Shown in pieces: positions 1 to 6,724 of a stretch of 6,993 nt of DNA. Below the pieces are notes generated by a model. That model had not been told where the DNA came from. It did not search any database and worked only from the letters and a program-made list of their open reading frames with translations. Positions within the stretch are counted from its first letter, which is position 1, and the number at the start of each line of letters is the position of its first letter. Both the position numbers and the translations under genes were made by a program. Source of the DNA: JAZDLC01 sp043802345 (lineage in GTDB: Bacteria; Planctomycetota; B15-G4; JADJEK01); assembly GCA_043802345.1 (NCBI GenBank), contig JAZDLC010000027.1, forward strand, positions 1 through 6,993, read 5' to 3'.

Positions 1-1772
1 TCTCCGACGGGCGCAACAACTCCGGGCTCGATCCCGCCGAGGCCACGGGCCGGGCCGCGCTGGACGGTGTGCGGATCCTCACGGTCGGGGTCGGCGATCC
101 GAACGAGCCGAAGAACGTGGAAATCAAATCGTTGCGGGCGCCGGACGTGGCGCTGGTGAACGACGATGTCGCCTTCGAGGTGGTGGTCTCCTCCCGGGGG
201 TTCGAAGGCCGGGTGAGCAGCCTGGTGGTGCGAGCGAAGGGCTCGCACGAGATCCTGGCCAGTCGGGAGGTGACTCTTCCCCGGGATGGTCGCGACGGCA
301 ACGAGGTGCTGTTCTGGAGGCCGGAGCGGGAAGGAGAGTATGACCTCGAGATCGAACTGGTGGCGCTCTCCGGGGAGCAGTTCCTGGACGACAACCTGCG
401 ATCGCATCATCTGCGCGTTGATCCCGAGGAGATTCGGGTCCTGTATGTGGAGGGATACCCGCGCTGGGAGTACCGGTTCCTCAAGAACATCCTGCTCCGC
501 AGCAAGAACATGCAGGCTCAATGCCTGTTGCTGGACGCGGACAAGGACTTCATCCAGGAGTCGAGCACCGGCCTCCCGGCGCTGATCGCCTTTCCCCCGG
601 AGAGGCGCGACCTCTTCGAGTACGACGTGGTCATTCTGGGGGATGTGGATCCCTACCGGATCGCCGGCTCCCTGGAGCAGTCGGAACAGGCTCAGCGCAA
701 TTTGAAGGAGTTCGTGGAGCTGGGAGGGGGACTGATCATGATCGCGGGCGTCCTGGACAGCCCGCGTGCCTATGTGGGCACGCCGATCGAGGACATCCTG
801 CCGGTGGTTCTGGGGGATGCGGACGAATCTCGCAGACTGAGGAATTCCGATTTCCTTCAGCCGTACCGGCCGAAGCTCGAGAATCCGCTCGATCCGCACG
901 AGGTGGTCCGCCTCGAGAAGGACCTGAAGCTCAACCGGCAGCTCTGGGAGGATCCGGAGGTTGGCCTGCCGCCTCAGGAGTGGTATTACCCGGTCCGCAA
1001 AGCCAAGGGCGGCGCGGAGGTGATGCTGCGTCACCCGACCAATGCGAATCAGTTCGGCAACCACGTGCTGATGGCGTCGACCTTCTATCCGACAGGTCGC
1101 ACCATGTTCGTGGCGTTCGATTCGAGCTGGCTCTGGCGCAAGTTCTACGGTGACCGGTACACGGAGCGCTTCTGGCGAGCCGCCATCCGGTACGTGGCGC
1201 TGAACAAGCTGAGGCGGACGAACAAGCGGTTCGAGCTGCTGACCGACAAGTCGCTCTACGACATCCACGAGGCGATTCAGATCAGCGCCAGGGTGCGGGA
1301 CGTCGACTTCAACCCGGTCACCGGCGTGACCCAGGAAGTTCAGCTGGCGGACCAGGACGGACGGGTCACGGTGATCGAGCTGGCCAACGTGAATCCGGAG
1401 GAGGGTCTGTTCGAGGGGACCATCCGGATGAGCGTGCCGGGCAACTATCAGGTCTGGCTCGAGGATCCGTCCGGGCGGGAAGCCGGCAGGCAGTCGCCCA
1501 AATCGTTCCGGGTGCAGGTTCCCCGCCACGAGTGGGAGAATCCGGTGCTGTCCCGGGACACGCTCGAGGCGATCGCGGGAGGCACCCGGGGCGAGTATTT
1601 CGGCCTGGACCGGTTCGGTGACGCACTGAAGAAGATCGAAGGGGATGTCCGGGAGCGTCCCAAGGGGGATCCGACCCGCCAGGAACTCTGGTCCTCGTAC
1701 CCTGCGTTGCTGGCGTTTCTGCTCCTGCTGGCGGCGGAGTGGGTGCTTCGCAAGAAGTATCATCTGATCTGA
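1..1772 (+). CDS. vWA / glutamine-amidotransferase-like membrane-anchored protein, 5'-truncated by the window
   Basis: The reading frame is open from position 3 to the TGA at 1770-1772, giving 589 visible residues. The GTG at 69 is not the true start, because the residues before it (SDGRNNSG near the window edge, then GVRILTVGVGDPNEP) form the last part of a von Willebrand A domain. After that come an Ig-like beta region (about residues 40-135), then a class-I glutamine-amidotransferase-like fold (about 141-285, opening IRVLYVEGYPRWEYRFL and containing GGGLIMIAG). A conserved-looking aromatic stretch follows (about 343-398, FVAFDSSWLWR), then a second Ig-like region (about 408-500). One transmembrane helix lies near residues 563-582, followed by the basic tail RKKYHLI. 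The only visible cysteine, C174, is not at the nucleophile elbow, where alanine 248 sits, so amidotransferase activity is unlikely. Proteins of this architecture often lie near BatA-like and MoxR-type ATPase genes, but that side is outside the window. The family assignment is fairly secure; the cellular role is unknown. Confidence 0.87.
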   Translation, partial: SDGRNNSGLDPAEATGRAALDGVRILTVGVGDPNEPKNVEIKSLRAPDVALVNDDVAFEVVVSSRGFEGRVSSLVVRAKGSHEILASREVTLPRDGRDGNEVLFWRPEREGEYDLEIELVALSGEQFLDDNLRSHHLRVDPEEIRVLYVEGYPRWEYRFLKNILLRSKNMQAQCLLLDADKDFIQESSTGLPALIAFPPERRDLFEYDVVILGDVDPYRIAGSLEQSEQAQRNLKEFVELGGGLIMIAGVLDSPRAYVGTPIEDILPVVLGDADESRRLRNSDFLQPYRPKLENPLDPHEVVRLEKDLKLNRQLWEDPEVGLPPQEWYYPVRKAKGGAEVMLRHPTNANQFGNHVLMASTFYPTGRTMFVAFDSSWLWRKFYGDRYTERFWRAAIRYVALNKLRRTNKRFELLTDKSLYDIHEAIQISARVRDVDFNPVTGVTQEVQLADQDGRVTVIELANVNPEEGLFEGTIRMSVPGNYQVWLEDPSGREAGRQSPKSFRVQVPRHEWENPVLSRDTLEAIAGGTRGEYFGLDRFGDALKKIEGDVRERPKGDPTRQELWSSYPALLAFLLLLAAEWVLRKKYHLI

Positions 1773-1811
1773 GCGCGGTTCGTAACAAGGGGCTGGCGCT
1801 GCGCGCCGCGG

Positions 1812-1860
1812 GTCACGGTCTTCTATTCCGCTGAGGAAGCCAGGAAGCCAGGAACTCCGG
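1812..1860 (+). repeat. Intergenic octamer-repeat element, copy 1
   Basis: The order is GTCACG (1812-1817), seven variable bases, ATTCCGCT (1825-1832), then AGGAAG, CAGGAAG and CAGGAA blocks, each preceded by one variable base (1833, 1840, 1848), and finally CCGG (1857-1860). The core is a period-8 tandem repeat with unit AGGAAGCC, two full units plus AGGAA. The same layout recurs at 5145-5192. Here the three variable bases are g, c, c; in copy 2 they are c, g, g. The element begins 39 bases after the stop codon of the vWA-type gene. Function is unknown; it could be a dispersed intergenic repeat of this genome. Confidence 0.8.
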
Positions 1861-1924
1861 GGTGGGTTGGGGTTACGGCGGCGGAGATCCGGTCGATCAG
1901 CATCTCCTCTCTTCCTGCCTTCCT
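1834..1924. repeat. Imperfect inverted repeat built from the octamer core
   Basis: The left arm at 1834-1847 (AGGAAGCCAGGAAG) can pair with the right arm at 1911-1924 (CTTCCTGCCTTCCT). This gives 13 base pairs with a single C/C mismatch in the middle and a 63-base interior. The interior contains its own 6-bp hairpin (1883-1888 with 1902-1907), so a nested stem is possible in RNA. No T-run follows, so it is not a canonical intrinsic terminator. It may affect the 3' end of the upstream transcript or be the paired ends of a small non-autonomous element. The pairing is read directly from the sequence; the function is not known. Confidence 0.55.
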
Positions 1925-1990
1925 TGGCGAAATCTCCGGTGAAACGCCTGGAGGTATCGGAACTTTCGGTTGGTGGCGCTACTGTCTCTT

Positions 1991-2026
1991 GAGGTTGCCG
2001 AGGTCGCCGAGGTCGCTGGCGTTGCG
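1991..2026 (+). repeat. 9-bp tandem repeat (minisatellite-like)
   Basis: Units are GAGGTTGCC (1991-1999), GAGGTCGCC (2000-2008), GAGGTCGCT (2009-2017) and a degenerate fourth unit GGCGTTGCG (2018-2026). The array ends 39 bases before the AsmA-like start codon, so it would lie in the 5' untranslated leader of any transcript starting further upstream. A change in unit number could alter leader length without affecting a protein. Confidence 0.65.
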
Positions 2027-2053
2027 TAGTTTTCGACGGTCTGCCAGGGATGC

Positions 2054-2058
2054 GGGAG
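2054..2058 (+). promoter_or_regulatory. Ribosome-binding site for the AsmA-like gene
   Basis: GGGAG lies seven bases before the ATG at 2066, which is good Shine-Dalgarno spacing. It favours 2066 over the nearby out-of-frame ATG at 2050. Confidence 0.7.
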
Positions 2059-2065
2059 TCCGGAC

Positions 2066-5000
2066 ATGTCCGAAATCGAATCCAAACCGAAGCCGCGCCG
2101 GTTGCGCCGGCTGCTCCTCGTCCTGATCGGTCTGGTGGTGGTCGCCGTGGTGGCCTATCCATTCATCATCTCGTCCCTTGGTCCCGGGCTGGTCCAACGC
2201 CTCATTCAGAAGGAACTGAGAGGGACCGCATCGCTGGACAAACTGTCGATGTCGTACGGGGGTGACGTCCGGCTTTCCGGACTGACAGTAGTGGATGAGC
2301 AGGAGAGGCCCCTGCTCTCGATGGACCGGCTCGACGTGGATGCGGAGCTGATGAAGGCCCTTTCGGGCGAGTTCCGGGCGACGGTCGAGGTAGACGGATT
2401 CGAGCTGCACGTCCAGAAAGGGGAAACGGAGAAGGTGAGCCTGGCGGAGATCCGCCGGAAGAAGCCTGCGACGGAGCCGCCCGGGAAAACCGACGAGGCA
2501 GGCGCTCCGCCCGATCTTCACCTGGACTTCCTGCTGAAGAACGGCCGCGTGATCGTGCATGGTGAGGGCGGACAGACCGAGCTGCGAGACCTGACGTTCC
2601 AGATCAAGGTCGACGGGCTGGATCGCGAGGCCGAATTCCGATTCTCCGCCGACCTGGTCGGCCCGCAGGGACCCGCCGGGCGCGTCGGGAGTTCTGGATC
2701 GGTCGTGCCCCTGCCGGCCGACTCAAATGCCGCGCGGGCCAATCTCGTGCTGACGGTGGAAGGACTGCTGCTCCAGGGATTGTCTCCCGCGATCTCGCTG
2801 GTCAGCGAGGTGCGGGGTCTCTCCGGGAGGATGGACGCGGACGCGGCCCTCGTGCTGACCGAGGGGCTGGGCGGATCGCTCAGGGCGAACCTGAACGTGC
2901 TCGGCCTCGCGGCCAACGACAGGGAAGGCCGGCCGCTCGACCTGGGAGAGCTCGCGAACTCCCGCGTCAAGGTTGACGCGGCGCTCGATCCCAAGAGCGG
3001 TTCGCTGACGGTACCGGAGTTGACGGCTCACCTCGGTTCCGTGAGGGTCGACGGCCGCATCGGCCTGAGCGGACTCGGGGCCGGCTTCAAGCCCGAGGAC
3101 CTGAAGGTGGAGGAGTCGAGCCTCCAGATCGATGCCGACCTCGATCGCCTCGCCAGCGAGTTGAGCGGCCTGCTCGGTTCGGACCGGCTCGATCTCTCCG
3201 GATCGTTGCGCGCCCTGGTCACGGCCCGGCAGGAGGGGCTAGCCGTCCGCGTCGGCGCCGACATCGCGCCCTCGGGCCTGCGCTTCATGGGGTACGGGCT
3301 GGAAGGTGCACCGCTCAATGGCAGTTTCTTGATGGAGCGAGGCGAGGAGCGAACCGGTGTTCGCGGAGGCTTCGCGACCGACAGGATCGACCTCACCCTC
3401 GGGCCGGCCCGGAGTCTGCATCAGGAGCAGGTGCGGCTGGATTTCGACCTGTCGCGGCGGGACAGCGGGGAGATGGAGATCACCCAGGCCCGGTACGCTT
3501 CCAAGACGGCCGGGCTCGATGCCACCGGCCGGATCGGATCCGACCAGGCGGCCGACTTACAGCTCGTCCTCAAGGGGGGGATGGAGCGGATCCTGGCAGA
3601 CCTGCGCGGACTGACCGGAGAGCAGCCCTACCAGGCGAGCGGCGACCTGACGGCGAACTTCCGGGTAGAGAAGAGCGGAACCGAAGTCTCCCTGGTGGGT
3701 GACACGAACGTGGAGCAGCTCCACCTCGTCGTCACGCCGAAGAAGGAAGGACAGGCGCCGCTCGTGGTCGACGAGGAACGGGTGAAGCTGACGATGGACG
3801 GTAGGCTCTCCACGGAAACCGGAAACATCGACCTGAGGCGGGTTGCCGTGGATTCCAGGCTGATCCGGGGAGATCTCGTCGGGAAGCTGCTCGGCATCGT
3901 CCCGAGGAAGGGGGAAGAGCATGACGTGCTCCTCGAGGGGATCAAGGGCGAGTTCTTCTACGTGCCGGACCGGTTGGGCGTGGTGCTGTCACCCTGGTTG
4001 CCGGGCGAACTCTCGGGACAGGAAGAGGAACGGCTCGCCCTGGACCTGAACGGCCGTTTTGACGACCTGGACCTGATGACGCTGCTGGAGTCTTCCAGCG
4101 GGGACGTCCAGATGGGACTGGGGACTTTCCGCATCCCGGGCATGGAGACCACCGGAACCCTGGCTCTCGGGCTGGACAAGGGGCGGGCAAAGCTCACCGG
4201 CGACATGGGCGCCAACGGCGGCACGCTCGATCTGATCGGGGACCTCGGCCAACAAGATGCTTCGCAACGGGCTTCCCTGAAGCTGGACATGAAGGAGTTC
4301 AAGGTCAATACCGACCTGGGGGATCTGCTGTCGCTGCTGCATCCCTCCTTCGGATCGCTCGGAGGCGGAAAGAACAGCCGTCTCGACGGCCTGGTCGAGT
4401 GCAACATCGAGCTGACCTACGGCAAGCAGTTGTCGCTCCGGGAGCTGGCGTCAAGCTGGACCTCGCTCGATCCGCGGCTCCTTCAGGGAAGCGTCTTCTT
4501 CGACCTCAAGGACGCGATTCTGACCGGATCGCCGCTTCTGACAGAGATGCTGGACAAGTTCGGCCTGACCTCGAATAGCGAACTCGTGCTCGAGCCGATC
4601 CAGCTCAACGTGGACGGCGGCAGGCTGAACTACGCCGAGCCGTGGAAGTGGAAGCTCGGTGGGATCAAGACCTTCTTCACCGGCTCCGTCGGGTTTGACC
4701 GGACGCTCGACCTGAAGTGGAACATCCCGATCAACAAGCAACTGGTCAAGCGTTACGACTTCCTCAAGGTGCTCGAGGGCGAATCGGTGGAGATTCCATT
4801 GACCGGCACCTCCTCGGCGCCGCATCTCGCGTGGGAAGGAATCATCGAACAGCTCGCGGTCAAGGCGGCCAGGAAGGCGATCGCGGAGGAGACCGGTCTG
4901 GGCGATCTGGGCGGACTCGCTGGGATTCTGGGCGGAAAGAACGCGCCGGCCGATGATCCGAAGAAGCTTCTGGATGAGGCGAACACGCTCTGGGAGGGCG

Positions 5001-5119
5001 GCAAGCGGAACAAGGCGGCCAAGATCTACCGGCGTCTGGAATCGGAGTTCAAGCTGACGCCCGTCTACCTGTTCAACAAGGACCTCATCAAGGAGCGGGC
5101 GGACTTCAAGAAGGACTAG
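2066..5119 (+). CDS. AsmA-like large envelope protein with TPR-like C-terminal tail
   Basis: This encodes 1017 residues, from an ATG with a well-placed ribosome-binding site to the TAG at 5117-5119. A short basic N-terminus (KPKPRRLRR) leads into one hydrophobic helix (about residues 16-35), a signal-anchor that puts the rest in the periplasm. The body is a long run of alternating short beta strands with repeated patterns such as LDVDAEL, VEVDGFELHV and DLHLDFLLKNGRV. These are typical of AsmA/TamB/YhdP-type proteins, which form lipid-carrying grooves between inner and outer membranes. Residues about 800-905 (LLQGSVFFDLKDAILTG, then LNVDGGRLNY and GSVGFDRTLDLKW) resemble the conserved AsmA C-terminal region. 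A glycine-rich linker (944-957, GLGDLGGLAGILGG) is followed by a helical, TPR-like tail (963-1017, with ANTLWEGGKRNKAAKIYRRL). Membership of the broad superfamily is well supported. A role in phospholipid transport or outer-membrane maintenance is inferred from the family, and the exact subfamily is uncertain. Confidence 0.82.
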   Translation: MSEIESKPKPRRLRRLLLVLIGLVVVAVVAYPFIISSLGPGLVQRLIQKELRGTASLDKLSMSYGGDVRLSGLTVVDEQERPLLSMDRLDVDAELMKALSGEFRATVEVDGFELHVQKGETEKVSLAEIRRKKPATEPPGKTDEAGAPPDLHLDFLLKNGRVIVHGEGGQTELRDLTFQIKVDGLDREAEFRFSADLVGPQGPAGRVGSSGSVVPLPADSNAARANLVLTVEGLLLQGLSPAISLVSEVRGLSGRMDADAALVLTEGLGGSLRANLNVLGLAANDREGRPLDLGELANSRVKVDAALDPKSGSLTVPELTAHLGSVRVDGRIGLSGLGAGFKPEDLKVEESSLQIDADLDRLASELSGLLGSDRLDLSGSLRALVTARQEGLAVRVGADIAPSGLRFMGYGLEGAPLNGSFLMERGEERTGVRGGFATDRIDLTLGPARSLHQEQVRLDFDLSRRDSGEMEITQARYASKTAGLDATGRIGSDQAADLQLVLKGGMERILADLRGLTGEQPYQASGDLTANFRVEKSGTEVSLVGDTNVEQLHLVVTPKKEGQAPLVVDEERVKLTMDGRLSTETGNIDLRRVAVDSRLIRGDLVGKLLGIVPRKGEEHDVLLEGIKGEFFYVPDRLGVVLSPWLPGELSGQEEERLALDLNGRFDDLDLMTLLESSSGDVQMGLGTFRIPGMETTGTLALGLDKGRAKLTGDMGANGGTLDLIGDLGQQDASQRASLKLDMKEFKVNTDLGDLLSLLHPSFGSLGGGKNSRLDGLVECNIELTYGKQLSLRELASSWTSLDPRLLQGSVFFDLKDAILTGSPLLTEMLDKFGLTSNSELVLEPIQLNVDGGRLNYAEPWKWKLGGIKTFFTGSVGFDRTLDLKWNIPINKQLVKRYDFLKVLEGESVEIPLTGTSSAPHLAWEGIIEQLAVKAARKAIAEETGLGDLGGLAGILGGKNAPADDPKKLLDEANTLWEGGKRNKAAKIYRRLESEFKLTPVYLFNKDLIKERADFKKD

Positions 5120-5157
5120 CCAGTGGGCGCGTTTCACCTCGGGAGTCACGCCACTGG
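5120..5157 (+). repeat. Inverted repeat directly after the AsmA-like stop codon
   Basis: CCAGTGG at 5120-5126 is the exact reverse complement of CCACTGG at 5151-5157, with a 24-base loop. Two more pairs form if G5127 bulges out. It starts on the first base after the stop codon, where a transcript-end structure is expected, but no T-run follows. A weak or Rho-assisted terminator or an mRNA 3' stabiliser is possible. Its right arm occupies the seven variable bases of the adjacent octamer element. Confidence 0.45.
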
Positions 5158-5192
5158 ATTCCGCTCAGGAAGGCAGGAAGGCAGGAAACCGG
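5145..5192 (+). repeat. Intergenic octamer-repeat element, copy 2
   Basis: It has the same order of blocks as the copy at 1812-1860: GTCACG (5145-5150), seven variable bases, ATTCCGCT (5158-5165), then AGGAAG, CAGGAAG, CAGGAA and CCGG (5189-5192). The octamer unit is AGGAAGGC, whereas copy 1 has AGGAAGCC. One base is missing before CCGG relative to copy 1. Like copy 1 it sits on the same strand, shortly downstream of a stop codon (25 bases). Confidence 0.8.
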
Positions 5193-5277
5193 ATTCGGAC
5201 CTCCCCACGCCAAATGGCGAAGGTAGGTTGGATCCGAGCGATGCGTTGCATAACCTGCGGAGACCGATGATCCTGCT

Positions 5278-5281
5278 GGAG
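5278..5281 (+). promoter_or_regulatory. Probable ribosome-binding site for the CNNM/CBS gene
   Basis: GGAG lies 11 bases before the ATG at 5293, slightly longer than ideal. It is the best candidate, since an in-frame TAA at 5251-5253 and the absence of any ATG or GTG between it and 5293 leave 5293 as the first start. The ATG at 5267 is out of frame. Confidence 0.5.
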
Positions 5282-5292
5282 ACCCTGGGCCG

Positions 5293-6543
5293 ATGCTCAC
5301 CGTGACCGTTGTCTCGCTGTGCGTCCTGATTGCACTCTCCGCGTTCTTCTCCGGTTCAGAGACCGCTCTGATCGGGTCGAGCGGAGTCAGACTGCACCAC
5401 ATGGCCGCGAGCGGGAGCCGGGGGGCTGACCGGGTGCTCAAGATGCTCCGGCAACCATCGGAACTGCTGGGGACCATTCTGGTGGGGAACAACCTGGTCA
5501 ACGTGATGGCCGCGGCGCTGACCACCACCCTGATCGGACCGGTCTACGCCACGGTGGTGATCACCATCGTGCTGCTGGTCTGCGCGGAGGTGACGCCCAA
5601 GACGCTGGCCGCGTCCAGGCCCGAGTACTACGCCACCAAGGTCGCCGCTCCGATCCAGGGATTGACCGCCCTGCTCCGGCCGGTGGTCTGGGCCATGACC
5701 GCGGTGACGAAGCTGCTGCTGAATCCGTTTCTGGGCCGGGGCGCCGGTCAGGAGCAGCGGCTTTCCAGGCAGGAGCTGTTGACCGCCATCAGTCTGGGGG
5801 CGCGAGAAGGCGAACTGGAACCATCGGAGACGCGCATGGCCAGGGAAGTGCTGGCCCTGAAGGACAAGCCGGTGAGGCGGATCATGATCCCTCTGGAGGA
5901 TGTGGCCGGGATTCCGGAGTCGGCGACCTTCCGGCAGGTGGAGGAGGAGTTCGTCCGCAGCGGATTCACGCGCTATCCGGTCTACCGCGCAGAGAAGTCG
6001 GAAATGGTCGGGATGCTGCTCGTCAAGGACCTGCTGATCAACCGGGAGGAAGTCGGCGGCAACTGGCTGCAGTACGTTCGGCCCTTGATGAGTTGCCGCG
6101 CGGATCTGGAAGCGGACGAGCTGCTGCGGGACATGCAGATTCAGCGTTCCCACATGGCCGGAGTGGAGGATGAACAAGGGCGATTCGTGGGTCTGGTGAC
6201 CATGGAGGACGTGCTCGAGGAGATCGTCGGGGAGATCCAGGACGAGAGCGACCCACAGGCCGAGTTGATCAGGGAGCTGAGCGAGGACCGGTTCACCGTG
6301 CGGGGTGACGCCGAAGTGGACGACCTCTGCAAGGTCATCAATGTCGATCTGGGCGACCGGGATCAGCACATCCGCCTGTCCGAGTGGTTCTCCAGGCGCG
6401 CCTCGGGTGGACAGGGCAAGGTGCGCTGGGTCAAGTTGAACAACGCCCAGGTGGTCCATCGCGGCCGCAACCGCTACGAGGTGTGGATCCGGAATCCGGA
6501 CGCCAGGACGACGGCATCCGAAGATTACAGCGGAATGATCTAG
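5293..6543 (+). CDS. CNNM/DUF21-CBS-CorC_HlyC family protein (putative Mg2+/cation transporter)
   Basis: A complete 416-residue protein ending in TAG at 6541-6543, about the usual family length. The N-terminal CNNM (DUF21) membrane domain covers about residues 1-150. It shows FFSGSETAL (18-26), GNNLVN (65-70) and EVTPKTLA (99-106), with hydrophobic segments near 4-20, 58-80, 84-100 and 117-145. A CBS pair follows. CBS1 (about 193-250) has IMIPLEDV and the FTRYPVY motif (225-231). CBS2 (about 262-320) has GLVTMEDVLEEIVGEIQDE (300-318), a hallmark of the family that binds ATP in characterised members. The C-terminal CorC_HlyC domain (about 326-405) is more diverged. Relatives export or transport Mg2+ with Na+ coupling; substrate here is inferred only. 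Residues likely near the ion are S20/S22, N66/N67/N70 and E99. Older annotation as hemolysin for this family is misleading. The start is the first one available after an in-frame stop at 5251. Confidence 0.92.
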   Translation: MLTVTVVSLCVLIALSAFFSGSETALIGSSGVRLHHMAASGSRGADRVLKMLRQPSELLGTILVGNNLVNVMAAALTTTLIGPVYATVVITIVLLVCAEVTPKTLAASRPEYYATKVAAPIQGLTALLRPVVWAMTAVTKLLLNPFLGRGAGQEQRLSRQELLTAISLGAREGELEPSETRMAREVLALKDKPVRRIMIPLEDVAGIPESATFRQVEEEFVRSGFTRYPVYRAEKSEMVGMLLVKDLLINREEVGGNWLQYVRPLMSCRADLEADELLRDMQIQRSHMAGVEDEQGRFVGLVTMEDVLEEIVGEIQDESDPQAELIRELSEDRFTVRGDAEVDDLCKVINVDLGDRDQHIRLSEWFSRRASGGQGKVRWVKLNNAQVVHRGRNRYEVWIRNPDARTTASEDYSGMI

Positions 6544-6553
6544 GGACCAGGGG

Positions 6554-6594
6554 AGGCATGCGGACCGAGCCTCTCGTCCAGTAGCTGGATGCCT
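6554..6594 (+). terminator. Possible terminator-like stem after the CNNM/CBS gene
   Basis: AGGCAT (6554-6559) pairs with ATGCCT (6589-6594). Inside it GGAC (6562-6565) and GAG (6567-6569) pair with CTC (6573-6575) and GTCC (6576-6579), leaving C6566 bulged and a 3-base loop. It lies 10 bases after the stop codon. There is no T-run, so it is not a classical intrinsic terminator. An alternative small hairpin, CCAG/CTGG at 6578-6588, competes with it. Confidence 0.3.
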
Positions 6595-6707
6595 GAAGTG
6601 CTGAGAGTTGAGTCCACGCCGGTCCCTCGAGTCCGTGAAGCTCGGAAATCCTGCTGGAAGGCGGCCAACGCCGAGGCAGAATCACACGCGGCGCCTAGTC
6701 CCTGAAC

Positions 6708-6724
6708 CATGCGCGGCGCGCATG
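6708..6724. repeat. Perfect short hairpin CATGCGC-GGC-GCGCATG
   Basis: Seven perfectly paired bases flank a 3-base loop. It could be a protein-binding palindrome or an RNA hairpin in the leader of the gene at 6939. GC-rich DNA makes such palindromes fairly common by chance. Confidence 0.4.

Larger units (their letters stand above)
1773..2065. other. Repeat-rich intergenic region
   Basis: This 293-bp gap separates the vWA-type gene from the AsmA-like gene. It contains an octamer-repeat element (1812-1860), an inverted partner of its core (1911-1924) and a 9-bp tandem repeat (1991-2026). GGAGAT at 1883-1888 can pair with ATCTCC at 1902-1907 (13-base loop). Alternatively CGGAGAT at 1882-1888 can pair with ATCTCCG at 1932-1938; the two pairings exclude each other. 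I see no hairpin followed by a T-run and no confident sigma-70 promoter. A promoter for the downstream gene probably lies here but cannot be placed. The open frames on the minus strand (1897-2085 and 1979-2560) have no family character and run into the AsmA-like gene. Confidence 0.7.

Noticed and set aside
69..71. GTG at 69 as the start of the first gene
   Set aside because: The frame stays open upstream and the residues before it continue a von Willebrand A domain, so the gene begins before the window.
521..1153. Plus-strand open frame of 210 codons within the first gene
   Set aside because: It is in an alternative frame of a well-supported gene, and its Gly/Arg/Ala-rich product has no family character.
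1897..2085. Minus-strand 62-codon frame in the first gap
   Set aside because: Its translation is dominated by the 9-bp repeat read as an Ala-Thr-Ser pattern, it starts inside the AsmA-like gene, and it has no visible ribosome-binding site.
2050..2265. Plus-strand 71-codon frame starting just before the AsmA-like gene
   Set aside because: The GGGAG site lies downstream of its ATG and serves 2066; the product is an out-of-frame reading of the membrane anchor region.
1812..5192. The repeated elements as a CRISPR array
   Set aside because: There are only two direct copies, about 3.3 kb apart with a gene between them, internal period-8 structure, no regular spacers and no cas genes.
5356..6459. 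Minus-strand open frame of 367 codons
   Set aside because: It lies wholly opposite the CNNM/CBS gene, whose motifs are unmistakable. Its His/Gln/Leu/Pro-rich translation is typical of the antisense of GC-rich coding DNA.
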